Origin: Pseudomonas quebecensis
GTDB taxonomy: Bacteria; Pseudomonadota; Gammaproteobacteria; Pseudomonadales; Pseudomonadaceae
Length of the DNA: 64,000 nucleotides
Assembly (NCBI RefSeq): GCF_026410085.1
Contig: NZ_CP112866.1
Coordinates: forward strand, 1,736,001 to 1,800,000
Reading direction: 5' to 3'
This document shows, in pieces, positions 9,786 through 15,989 of the stretch. Below the pieces are notes generated by a model that ran no database searches, was not told the DNA's origin, and worked only from the letters and a program-made list of their open reading frames with translations. The translations under genes were made by a program, and so were the position numbers. How positions within the stretch are numbered: position 1 is the stretch's first letter; every line of letters starts with the position of its first letter.

Positions 9786-10040
9786 TCACTGCGGGGGCGA
9801 TTGTTGTCCTGATCGGCCAGTTTTTTCAATTGCCATGGACTCAGCCCAAGAATCTGCCCATTCATCCAGTTCGATGCGGTCGAAGCCAACGCCCTGTTTC
9901 CCAATGGGGAATTCGCGAACGTTGGGCCGAACCGTTTTGTTAAATTCTTCTCTGCACATGCCCAGGTACGCAGGGGCAGTTGACGCTCTGAGGAAGCGAG
10001 GAGCGGTCTCTTTGGTTGGTAATGCAGTTGACTTGGCCAT
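9786..10040 (-). CDS. AlpA-like DNA-binding protein, candidate excisionase
   Basis: 84 residues from MAKSTALPTKE. The central part, TAPAYLGMCREEFNKTVRPN followed by a conserved ...GVGFDRIELDEWADSW, has the layout of AlpA/MerR-like winged helix proteins encoded beside phage integrases. Such proteins act as excisionases or activate the integrase gene. It lies 30 bases upstream of the integrase on the same strand. An upstream in-frame start at 10184 would add 48 unlikely residues and overlap the next gene. Confidence 0.7.
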   Translation of the reverse strand: MAKSTALPTKETAPRFLRASTAPAYLGMCREEFNKTVRPNVREFPIGKQGVGFDRIELDEWADSWAESMAIEKTGRSGQQSPPQ

Positions 10041-10047
10041 AGAGTCA

Positions 10048-10395
10048 TCACTGTTCGATGGAAGACGTTGTTTGCACTGACTTCCTGACGGGAAAGGCCT
10101 CGCCCTCCCACTTGCCGGGCTTGCCGCGTATCGCGCCATGTAGGTCATAACGGTGGGGCTTCTTGCTGGCGAATAGCTTTTCACACGCCTTCAGCAAGAC
10201 GCTTTCATCTTCTATTGCCAACAACTCCTGGCCAGCCATAGAACCCACCTGAATCCAGCCGGATTTATCGCGTCCGTAGTGTTCTGTCTTGAACAAGCGA
10301 TACCTGTTCCGGTGTCCGGTACCGGGTGAAGATGTCTCGGTGTTCATGTAGAACGCGACGCCATCGAGGCGCACCCGCAGTACTGTCTTAGCCAT
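10048..10395 (-). CDS. Hypothetical island protein, last of a coupled small-gene set
   Basis: 115 residues from the ATG at 10395, preceded by AAGGTGG. It overlaps the end of the 55-residue gene upstream by 8 bases, indicating translational coupling. Soluble, with no signal peptide or membrane segment. A motif such as YRLFKTEHYGRDKSGW is recognisable as typical of small phage proteins of unknown role, but I cannot name a function. Confidence 0.7.
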   Translation of the reverse strand: MAKTVLRVRLDGVAFYMNTETSSPGTGHRNRYRLFKTEHYGRDKSGWIQVGSMAGQELLAIEDESVLLKACEKLFASKKPHRYDLHGAIRGKPGKWEGEAFPVRKSVQTTSSIEQ

Positions 10396-10555
10396 GGAGC
10401 TCACCACCTTGAAAGTGGTCTGCCAGCACCCTGCGCGCGTCGATGCCGCACGATGCGGACATGGCGTAGATCTGGCCGAAGGTGGTTTCTCGACGCTGCA
10501 GGGCGTTGAACAGTTCGATCAGGCGCTTGCCCACGGGCCCGTTGCCGCGACTCAT
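10388..10555 (-). CDS. Small coupled hypothetical protein (55 residues)
   Basis: Starts MSRGNGPVGKRLIELFNALQ and ends QGGELHG. Its ATG overlaps the stop of the Arc-like gene as ATGA (10552-10555), and its end overlaps the next start by 8 bases. This double coupling is the main support for it being real. The composition (amphipathic helices, RRETTFGQIYAMSASCGIDA) looks like a small regulatory protein. Function unknown. Confidence 0.65.
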   Translation of the reverse strand: MSRGNGPVGKRLIELFNALQRRETTFGQIYAMSASCGIDARRVLADHFQGGELHG

Positions 10556-10776
10556 TGCTTCGAACTCCCCGCCAGATTGGTTGCACTTACTAGTGCATCC
10601 AGCAGTAGTCCTTGTCGCTTCTGTCCGTCCAGATACTGGCGCACGGCTTGGACGAATACGCTGTTCATGCTGCGGTCCGCGGCGTTCGCAGCCGCTTCAA
10701 TGTCAGCGCGCAGGCCGTCAGGCAGGCGCACCACAAACTTGTCGGCGGTGCGGGAATCGTATTGGTTGGTGCTCAT
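10552..10776 (-). CDS. Arc-type ribbon-helix-helix DNA-binding protein
   Basis: 74 residues. The N-terminal beta strand DKFVVRLPDGLRADIEAAAN and the following helices (RSMNSVFVQAVRQYL) match the Arc/MetJ ribbon-helix-helix fold, which represses transcription as a dimer of dimers. AGGAG lies 7 bases before the ATG. It heads the coupled set with the two genes downstream, so it may control its own operon. Confidence 0.88.
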   Translation of the reverse strand: MSTNQYDSRTADKFVVRLPDGLRADIEAAANAADRSMNSVFVQAVRQYLDGQKRQGLLLDALVSATNLAGSSKQ

Positions 10777-10825
10777 AATGATCTCCTGGCGAGCTCATGA
10801 AATATTGGGGAGCTGGCTGACTGGG

Positions 10826-11047
10826 TTAATCGCCTGATTTCGGCGTGGTGACGAGGAGGAATAAGCAGGCGCTCGCAATGAGCCAAACTGCGGTGCCGAA
10901 GAAAGCCGCCGCCACGTCGAGATCCGAGGAACTGCTGATCAGGTCGCGTGCTGAAAAAAGCAGCCAGGTGCCAGAGGCGGTGGCGTAGATCAGGATGGAG
11001 ATCATCACCTTGAATAGCTGAAGCGGTGTGATGGGCTTACGTGACAT
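10826..11047 (-). CDS. Small two-helix membrane protein
   Basis: 73 residues with two hydrophobic stretches (about 14-32 and 46-67) and short charged ends. A GGAG site lies 7 bases before the ATG. Membrane proteins this size in phage islands can be superinfection-exclusion or holin-like factors, but nothing here proves either. It is transcribed away from the operator region at 11,150-11,205. Confidence 0.65.
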   Translation of the reverse strand: MSRKPITPLQLFKVMISILIYATASGTWLLFSARDLISSSSDLDVAAAFFGTAVWLIASACLFLLVTTPKSGD

Positions 11048-11149
11048 TCACTTTCTCCAGGGCGAGCAGGGGCCCGCCGCGTTGTTGGCTTTCGCAAAAA
11101 AATGAGGTGCTCTTGTTTCGCCATGAGGTGGCGAAGGAGTGGCTATAAA

Positions 11150-11205
11150 TTAGCAATAGCTAAATAAATTAGCAAATGGGTTTGTAGATTTTGGTTTGCT
11201 AATTT
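11150..11205. promoter_or_regulatory. Candidate operator cluster with phage-repressor half-sites
   Basis: Contains TTAGC-AATA-GCTAA (11150-11163) and a perfect 11-bp inverted repeat, AAATTAGCAAA (11166-11176) and TTTGCTAATTT (11195-11205), 18 bases apart. The same 11-mer AAATTAGCAAA occurs at 14726-14736 in the repressor/Cro intergenic region. It lies between divergent genes (10,826-11,047 and 11,303-11,539) in an AT-rich region, as expected for a repressor-bound promoter. Confidence 0.6.
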
Positions 11206-11302
11206 TTAGGAGGGGCTGACTCGTAGTGGCTAAGTAATGGTGTTAAATTCTGCAAACCAAGCGCCCGGCTACCTGGCGCTGCTGGAGTTTTAGGATGCAG
11301 CC

Positions 11303-11539
11303 ATGGCCCTCACCAAACCCAACCAGCAACTGCGCCGTGACCTGAAAGAGGCTGCGACCCTGCTCAAGTGGTCGGGCGTGGACTTATTCGAGGTTGCCAA
11401 GCGGCTTCTCGCGGCCGGTGATGAAATCACCGCGGACGAGCTGATGATGATCGCGCTGAGCTACCAGGCAATGGAGGACAAGCTGGTGGGTTATGCGGAT
11501 GATGTGAAGGAGGGAAGGATTGTGCGGGCGCGGGACTAG
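11303..11539 (+). CDS. Small helical island protein
   Basis: 78 residues, predicted mostly alpha-helical (RRDLKEAATLLKWSGVDLFE, DELMMIALSYQAMEDKL). No signal peptide or cysteine. It is the first plus-strand gene after the operator cluster, and the DUF6978-like/DUF1828-like pair follows 44 bases later, so it may share their transcript. A poor ribosome-binding match (AGGATG) precedes the start. Function unknown. Confidence 0.65.
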   Translation: MALTKPNQQLRRDLKEAATLLKWSGVDLFEVAKRLLAAGDEITADELMMIALSYQAMEDKLVGYADDVKEGRIVRARD

Positions 11540-11583
11540 AAATGTGGCGCTGAAGTATTTCAACGAAAAACCACGGAGCACTG

Positions 11584-12099
11584 ATGGGCGACATCATTCT
11601 TACGGACGAGCAGATAGAGCACCTACTCGAGGCGCCAAAAGCGGCGACTTCATCAAGTGCGCGCTGGAAGACGCAAAGAGGATCGAGGCAGCGCAACTAC
11701 GATCTTCAGTCTCAAGATGGCAAGCTCCTTTTCTCCCTCTACCTTCGTCAAAACGAGCGGCTGAAGGAGTCCTTCTCCTGTGGGCTTCTTTATCTGCACG
11801 CTGGCGGTGAAAAAGTAACCCTGGCGCGCTACAACGGTAGCGACCATCCTCATTACAATCCGCTCGACGGCACTCGCTCCGACAATCATTGTCACATTCA
11901 TCGAGCGACCGAACGTTATATGGCTGCGGGCCGGAAGTCAGAGCACTTTGCCGAGAGTACCGATCGCTATACAGATCTTCATGGCGCGCTCAGAGCGATA
12001 ATCGACGACTGCAAGATTACCGGAATACGCCTCGCCAACCAGGTAGATGACGACGATAATGAAGAAGCAAATGACGATCAGTTGGACCTAGACCTGTGA
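11584..12099 (+). CDS. DUF6978-like hypothetical protein, first of a coupled pair
   Basis: 171 residues; opens ILTDEQIEHLLEAPK, then a beta-rich region with GGEKVTLARYNG and DNHCHIHRATERY, and a very acidic tail (DDDDNEEANDDQLDLDL). The layout resembles proteins I associate with DUF6978, which often precede DUF1828 proteins; this comes from memory and needs a profile search. GGAGCACTG precedes the ATG. Its stop overlaps the next start. The acidic tail could mimic DNA or bind a basic partner. No catalytic motif is recognised. Confidence 0.7.
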   Translation: MGDIILTDEQIEHLLEAPKAATSSSARWKTQRGSRQRNYDLQSQDGKLLFSLYLRQNERLKESFSCGLLYLHAGGEKVTLARYNGSDHPHYNPLDGTRSDNHCHIHRATERYMAAGRKSEHFAESTDRYTDLHGALRAIIDDCKITGIRLANQVDDDDNEEANDDQLDLDL

Positions 12100-12875
12100 T
12101 GAACATCGACCAACAAGCACTCGAAAAGCAACTCTGCAACACGTTTTGCCAAGACGTGAGAGTAAGTGTGGGCGATAGTTTTGCTCGGGTAAATCTACCC
12201 ATGACAGGCCGCGACGGAGACGGATTCACCGCATATTTGAAGCCCATCTCTGCCGGATGGAGAATATCCGACATGGGCACAACAATGATGCGCCTTAGCT
12301 ACGAAAACGACCTATCTAAGCTGTTCACTGGAGCGCGCGGAAAGCTGTTTGAGACTATCCTCAAGGAAGGCGGTCTTGCGGAGGACGATGGCGAGTTATA
12401 TCTGGAGGTTTCAAGCGACGCCATCCCTCGTGGGCTATTCACGCTCGGACAGGGTATCACCCGAGTAGAGGATATTGGCCTATGGACGCGTAGCCGAATA
12501 GAGTCGACCTTCTACGAGGACCTCGCCTCTGTTATCGAATCCATATTGCCGCCAGAGCAGATTGAGCGAGGCTATGTCGTTCCGGGCGTGCCTAATGGCG
12601 ATTCATACCCTGTTGACTACCATATCCACGCGCCACGTCGGCCGCTTTATCTATTTGGGGTGAACACTAAAGAGAAGGCGATGCTCACCACCATCATTCT
12701 TCAGCACCTGCAGGCGGCTAGAAAAGACTTCGATTCGATGGTCATATGCTCGAACATTGACGACATTCCAAAATTGGATAGGCGTCGACTGATAAACGCA
12801 GCTAACGATGTGGTTGCCAACATCCAAGATACAGACGCTATCCGGACGAAGGTTGAACACCGCATAAGAGCTTGA
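12099..12875 (+). CDS. DUF1828/DUF1829-like protein, second of the coupled pair
   Basis: 258 residues from the ATG at 12099 (an overlapping GTG at 12096 adds one residue). The N-terminal half, with DGDGFTAYLKPISAGWRISD and MGTTMMRLSYE, resembles DUF1828. The C-terminal half, with YLFGVNTKEKAMLTTIILQH and FDSMVICSNIDDIPKLDRRR, resembles DUF1829. The start overlaps the upstream stop (TGATG), so the two are made together. A terminator follows at once. Accessory genes of this pattern in prophages are often toxin-antitoxin or anti-phage modules; that is an inference, not shown. Confidence 0.75.
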   Translation: MNIDQQALEKQLCNTFCQDVRVSVGDSFARVNLPMTGRDGDGFTAYLKPISAGWRISDMGTTMMRLSYENDLSKLFTGARGKLFETILKEGGLAEDDGELYLEVSSDAIPRGLFTLGQGITRVEDIGLWTRSRIESTFYEDLASVIESILPPEQIERGYVVPGVPNGDSYPVDYHIHAPRRPLYLFGVNTKEKAMLTTIILQHLQAARKDFDSMVICSNIDDIPKLDRRRLINAANDVVANIQDTDAIRTKVEHRIRA

Positions 12876-12879
12876 GTGC

Positions 12880-12902
12880 AAGCCCGGCCCAGCGCCGGGC
12901 TT
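12880..12902. terminator. Terminator after the DUF pair and the RelE-type gene
   Basis: Perfect 9-bp stem AAGCCCGGC / GCCGGGCTT with loop CCAGC. It lies 5 bases after the DUF1828-like stop and 12 bases before the end of the convergent toxin gene, so it can serve both strands. The stem is identical to that at 14209-14231. Confidence 0.75.
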
Positions 12903-12913
12903 CTTGTATATGC

Positions 12914-13201
12914 CTACCGCTTCCCAGCCTGCTCGTAAACCGAACCTCGCTCGCGTTTACCGACGGCCAGCACCAGGATAACAATCCGCTCGTCCTCAAC
13001 GCGGTACACAAGTCGGTAGCCGGCGCCGCGCAATTTGATCTTGTAGCAGTCCTTCATGCCATGAAGCGCATCGCCTGGAACTCGCGGGCCGGACTGCCGT
13101 TCCTGGAGCTTTTTCAGAAACTGGAGGCGTATTGTTCCGTCGAGTTTACGCAACTCCTTCAGTGCCTTCGGATCCCACTCAACCTCGTACTCAGCGGCCA
13201 T
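12914..13201 (-). CDS. RelE/ParE-family toxin
   Basis: 95 residues from MAAEYEVEWD. The sequence EYEVEWDPKALKELRKLD, then KIKLRGAGYRLVYRVED and IVILVLAVGKRER, is the standard RelE fold signature; RelE cuts mRNA in the ribosomal A site. The basic residues of the active face (K, R in RGAGYRLVY and GKRER) are kept. Its start lies inside the end of the antitoxin gene (11-base overlap), the usual antitoxin-first order. Confidence 0.92.
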   Translation of the reverse strand: MAAEYEVEWDPKALKELRKLDGTIRLQFLKKLQERQSGPRVPGDALHGMKDCYKIKLRGAGYRLVYRVEDERIVILVLAVGKRERGSVYEQAGKR

Positions 13202-13478
13202 TGGCGATATCTGCCTCTGCCTCGCCAATCAGATCGTCCAGAGATACCCGAACAGGTGTTTCTTTAGCATCGAGCCGAGCCTTGACCAGTTGGACCAGCT
13301 CCAGTTCGTCCAGGCGCTCAACCATCGCCTCGTAGACGTTTGCTGGAACCATGTAGCCCATAACGCGGTTGTGGTTCAGCACAGCCACAGGCATGCCGTT
13401 GGCGCCGCTCAAGACGGAGGAGGGGTTCTTCTTGAGTTCAGATACGCTGACGGCCACATCAGCCAGAATATTTTGCAT
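13191..13478 (-). CDS. RelB/Phd-family antitoxin
   Basis: 95 residues from MQNILADVAVSVSELKKNPS. The N-terminal YefM/Phd-type DNA-binding region (VSELKKNPSSVLSGANGMPVA without interruption, then VLNHNRVMGYMVPANVYE) is followed by a helical region that would wrap the toxin. AGGAG lies 8 bases before the ATG. A longer in-frame start at 13532 is unlikely. The complex normally represses its own promoter; an inverted repeat CCTA-GA-TAGG at 13489-13498 is a possible operator. Confidence 0.92.
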   Translation of the reverse strand: MQNILADVAVSVSELKKNPSSVLSGANGMPVAVLNHNRVMGYMVPANVYEAMVERLDELELVQLVKARLDAKETPVRVSLDDLIGEAEADIANGR

Positions 13479-13547
13479 AGATAAGACTCCTAGATAGGTC
13501 TTTATTCTGGTCTTTTTGTCATGGTGTGGCAAGCGCCTGCTATGTGC

Positions 13548-13913
13548 TCAGTACATGCTCGGGCACTTGTAGAGGCTAATCGCTGAGCTGTCTAAGCCGG
13601 TGCTACCGACTATATATAGCGTTTGAATGTTGGCCTTCTGTGCAATAAAGCCTTCACAGGAGTAGCTGCACATCATGATCCTGGCAGTGAAGCAAATGTT
13701 CTGCAGCCTCAGCTTGTACAGGTCTTGAGGCCAAGTCATGCAGTCGTAATCACCGCCAATGGGGCAGGTGACTCTCTCAAGTCCGCCAGAGGTCAAGACT
13801 GTTGACCCTGCCAGGTTATCAATATCTTCATATCCCCACGCCGCCTGGCTCAGCCCAGCAATGATCAGCGGCAAATGAAAAAGAAGCGCGATCTGTTTGC
13901 TGAGCTGATGCAA
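13548..13913 (-). CDS. Possible secreted cysteine-rich protein, start uncertain
   Basis: An open frame of about 121 residues from a TTG at 13913, longer if unopened upstream. The N-terminus KQIALLFHLPLIIAGLSQAA resembles a signal peptide, followed by a compact domain with seven cysteines in about 70 residues (VTCPIGGDYDCMTW, NICF, MMCSYSCEG, YKCPS). The first 39 bases lie antisense to the HigA-like gene, so either the true start was lost or the frame is chance. It is the only coding-like signal in 13,548-13,874. Confidence 0.35.
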   Translation of the reverse strand: MHQLSKQIALLFHLPLIIAGLSQAAWGYEDIDNLAGSTVLTSGGLERVTCPIGGDYDCMTWPQDLYKLRLQNICFTARIMMCSYSCEGFIAQKANIQTLYIVGSTGLDSSAISLYKCPSMY

Positions 13914-14192
13914 GGCGTAAACGAGATGGGCGAGCACCGGCAAGGGAAGATCACACTTCGACAGTACGAAGTTGAGGCTCTTGCGCCTCCAGAGGTGACG
14001 GCTGCTGAGATCGTTTCCATCCGTGAGAACCTTCACATGTCGCAGCCGGTTTTCGCCCGGCAAATCAGGACCAGTCCTGACACGCTGAAGAACTGGGAGC
14101 AATCGAAGTCAAAGCCAAATGCCCAGGCGGCGCTGCTGATTAAGTTGGTTCAGCGCTTCCCTGACATGGTTGAGCGACTCAACGCCGTTTGA
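13875..14192 (+). CDS. HigA/NadS-type antitoxin-like HTH protein without a partner toxin
   Basis: 105 residues. KKRDLFAELMQGVNEMGEHR at the start, VTAAEIVSIRENLHMSQPVF and the helix-turn-helix region TSPDTLKNWEQSKSKPNAQA match HigA/NadS antitoxins that pair with RelE/HigB-type toxins encoded just upstream. No toxin-like frame is found in the 330 bases before it, so it looks orphaned. The ribosome-binding site is weak. A terminator follows at 14209. Confidence 0.82.
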   Translation: MKKKRDLFAELMQGVNEMGEHRQGKITLRQYEVEALAPPEVTAAEIVSIRENLHMSQPVFARQIRTSPDTLKNWEQSKSKPNAQAALLIKLVQRFPDMVERLNAV

Positions 14193-14208
14193 AACGATGA
14201 TTACCTTG

Positions 14209-14231
14209 AAGCCCGGCCAAGTGCCGGGCTT
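14209..14231. terminator. Bidirectional terminator between the HigA-like gene and the repressor
   Basis: AAGCCCGGC / GCCGGGCTT stem with loop CAAGT, between two convergent genes. The stem matches 12880-12902 base for base; only the loop differs. Confidence 0.75.
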
Positions 14232-14243
14232 TCTGCATCCGGC

Positions 14244-14669
14244 TCAAGGCTTTTCAGCGTTGGCCTTCTCAAGCAGGGCGGCTATGCCCTCAAGCAGAAC
14301 CAAGTCCGACTCCTTGAGTCTTCCCTTCGCCGCAGCCCTGGCGAGTTTCTCGATAACCGCAACTGCCCGCGGCGTGGCCTTGTCCTGAAGGGCCTGGTAA
14401 GCAGACGCCGCCTCTCGCACCACATCCTGACGGATGTACTCACCCTCGATCAATGCCGGCCCGTGCCCATTCGGGTTGACCAGCACACCAGGCGTGAGCC
14501 CGATTTTCTTCTCGAGGTTGAGCGCCGCTTTCTCACCCAATGAGCGGTGCCCATTGAGGATCTGTGACAAATACGAAGCGTCCAGATCGTGCTGGTCGGC
14601 GAAGTCTTTCTGACTGAGTGGGCCGATGACGCGCCGCAGCGCGTCGACCCGAAGAGTTTTGATATCCAT
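14244..14669 (-). CDS. Phage-type XRE-family repressor
   Basis: 141 residues. The helix-turn-helix (about 18-55) reads LSQKDFADQHDLDASYLSQI followed by LNGHRSLGEKAA. The C-terminal half is helical with no LexA-like Ser-Lys peptidase, so induction by RecA-driven self-cleavage is unlikely. It is divergent from a Cro-like gene across an AT-rich 97-base region with repeated TTAGCAAA motifs: an immunity-region layout. It is the best candidate to bind those sites and those at 11,150-11,205. Confidence 0.88.
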   Translation of the reverse strand: MDIKTLRVDALRRVIGPLSQKDFADQHDLDASYLSQILNGHRSLGEKAALNLEKKIGLTPGVLVNPNGHGPALIEGEYIRQDVVREAASAYQALQDKATPRAVAVIEKLARAAAKGRLKESDLVLLEGIAALLEKANAEKP

Positions 14670-14688
14670 AGGCGATAGTGTCCCTGCG

Positions 14689-14736
14689 TTAGCAAACAGT
14701 AAATTATAAAATGCTATTTCTATCTAAATTAGCAAA
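14689..14736. promoter_or_regulatory. Candidate repressor/Cro operators
   Basis: TTAGCAAA at 14689-14696, a degenerate inverted copy AAATGCTATTT at 14708-14718, and AAATTAGCAAA at 14726-14736, all within the AT-rich gap between the divergent repressor and Cro-like genes. The last word is identical to one at 11166-11176. Confidence 0.6.
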
Positions 14737-14766
14737 ATGTAATCTTAGCTTCTTTCGGAGACTAAC

Positions 14767-15022
14767 ATGACGCTACTCGAACTCATCCGGTCCCTCGACA
14801 CACCTTTCGGTGGAGTCGGTGGCCAAGCGCAGCGGCACCAGCGCCGGGAACTTTAAACAGATCGCCCATGGCTTTCGCCGGGCAGGCCCAGACCTCGCCA
14901 TCAATCTTGAGCGGGAGTGGAGCAGGGCGGTTACCTGTGAAGAGTTCCTGTCCGAACGACGAATCGCACCGCCCAAACCTGGAGCAATTTCTCCACATTC
15001 TGGTGCACAGCAAGAACGTTGA
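14767..15022 (+). pseudogene. Frameshifted Cro-like repressor
   Basis: The frame from the ATG at 14767 gives MTLLELIRSLDTPF, the usual start of small Cro/YdaS-type proteins, but stops after 29 residues. The continuation is in another frame from about 14810: VESVAKRSGTSAGNFKQIAH then FRRAGPDLAINLERE and AVTCEE, a classic helix-turn-helix and recognition region. A frameshift lies around 14806-14815. An alternative start at the GTG 14810 would lack the first helix. From 15,023 to 15,211 I see no recognisable gene; this is probably the eroded right edge of the island. Confidence 0.7.
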
Positions 15023-15211
15023 ACCGCTGGATCACCTGGTCAACACATTGGGCTACCCGGCACTTTCCTGCACACAGATGGCGCCTCTGCTGAGCCATTT
15101 GGTAGCACATTCGATCTTCAATCAATCCGGCCATGGCGATCGCATTTCCATGCTGCCTGCCAAATCAAACACTTAAGCAGTGCCCATCGCACCTGGCACA
15201 CATTCTGCTCT

Positions 15212-15240
15212 GTTTGTATTCGTGGATAATTGGATACAAA
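15212..15240. promoter_or_regulatory. Candidate GntR-family operator
   Basis: TTTGTATTC (15212-15220) and GGATACAAA (15232-15240) form an inverted repeat (8 of 9 pairs), 20 bases upstream of the GntR start. TNGTATACNA-like words are typical for FadR-subfamily regulators, so this may be the site for the adjacent regulator. Confidence 0.45.
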
Positions 15241-15259
15241 AAGTCAAAAGGTGCTGCCA

Positions 15260-15928
15260 ATGCAATTTGCTCCCGTTTACGGTGATCGTCAGCCGCTGAC
15301 TGCCGAGGAGGAGGCCTATAACTTCCTGCTCGATGCGATCTGCGGCGGACGCTATCGCAAAGGTGATCGGTTGATTGCCGAAGACATTGCCAGCGAGATC
15401 GGCATGAGCCGCATGCCGGTGCGCGAGGCGTTTCGCCGTCTGGATGCTCAAGGCCTGGTGACCTTGCGTCCCAACCGCGGTGCGATCGTCAGTGGCCTGG
15501 ACATTGACGAGTTGCACGAGGTTTTCGAAATGCGCAGTGCCCTCGAAGGCCTCGCGGTGCGTGTGGCGGTCGGGCGCATCGGCGAGCGTCAATTGGCGGC
15601 GCTGGAGCGTCTGCTGGATGAAATGGATGACTACCGCGATGAAAGCGCCGAGTGGGTCAGCCGACATCGCGCCTTCCACGAGTACTTGTGCAGCCTCAGC
15701 GGCCGGCCGCGGTTGATGAAGCAGATTTCGGCGTTGTATTCCCTGGTCGAAGCGCCAATGCGGTTGTGGCTGCAGCACGGTGAAAAGCCCCTCAGCGCGC
15801 GCCAGGAGCACTCAGTGATCCTGGAAGCGATCCGTGCCGGCGATGCGGCTCGCGCTGAGGCGGTGGTGCGTGAGCACATCGAAGGCACTGTGCCGGCGCT
15901 GATCCAATTCCTGCAAACAGAACAATAA
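15260..15928 (+). CDS. GntR-family regulator (FadR subfamily, FCD domain)
   Basis: 222 residues from MQFAPVYGD; an upstream in-frame TTG (15230) lies inside the operator and is unlikely. The N-terminal winged helix (about 20-85) includes GDRLIAEDIASEIGMSRMPV and REAFRRLDAQGLV. The C-terminal FCD ligand domain (about 95-215) has the metal-type residues of HRAFHEYL, EHSVILEAI and VREHIEGT. It heads the ABC transporter/gamma-glutamyltransferase cluster on the same strand and probably senses an organic acid or amino-acid-type ligand to control it. Confidence 0.93.
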   Translation: MQFAPVYGDRQPLTAEEEAYNFLLDAICGGRYRKGDRLIAEDIASEIGMSRMPVREAFRRLDAQGLVTLRPNRGAIVSGLDIDELHEVFEMRSALEGLAVRVAVGRIGERQLAALERLLDEMDDYRDESAEWVSRHRAFHEYLCSLSGRPRLMKQISALYSLVEAPMRLWLQHGEKPLSARQEHSVILEAIRAGDAARAEAVVREHIEGTVPALIQFLQTEQ

Positions 15929-15989
15929 GATCCATTGTGTTTTGACGTTGAGTCCTGCCCCGTTTTTCAACGAACTGGAGTGTCTGGTC

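Noticed and set aside
9623-10111. 162-codon minus-strand frame overlapping the excisionase candidate
   Set aside because: It runs through the integrase start in another frame; the AlpA-like pattern is in the other frame.
8412-15260. A direct repeat of the tRNA-Pro 3' end as attR
   Set aside because: Searched by eye for several words from the T arm and acceptor stem; none found.
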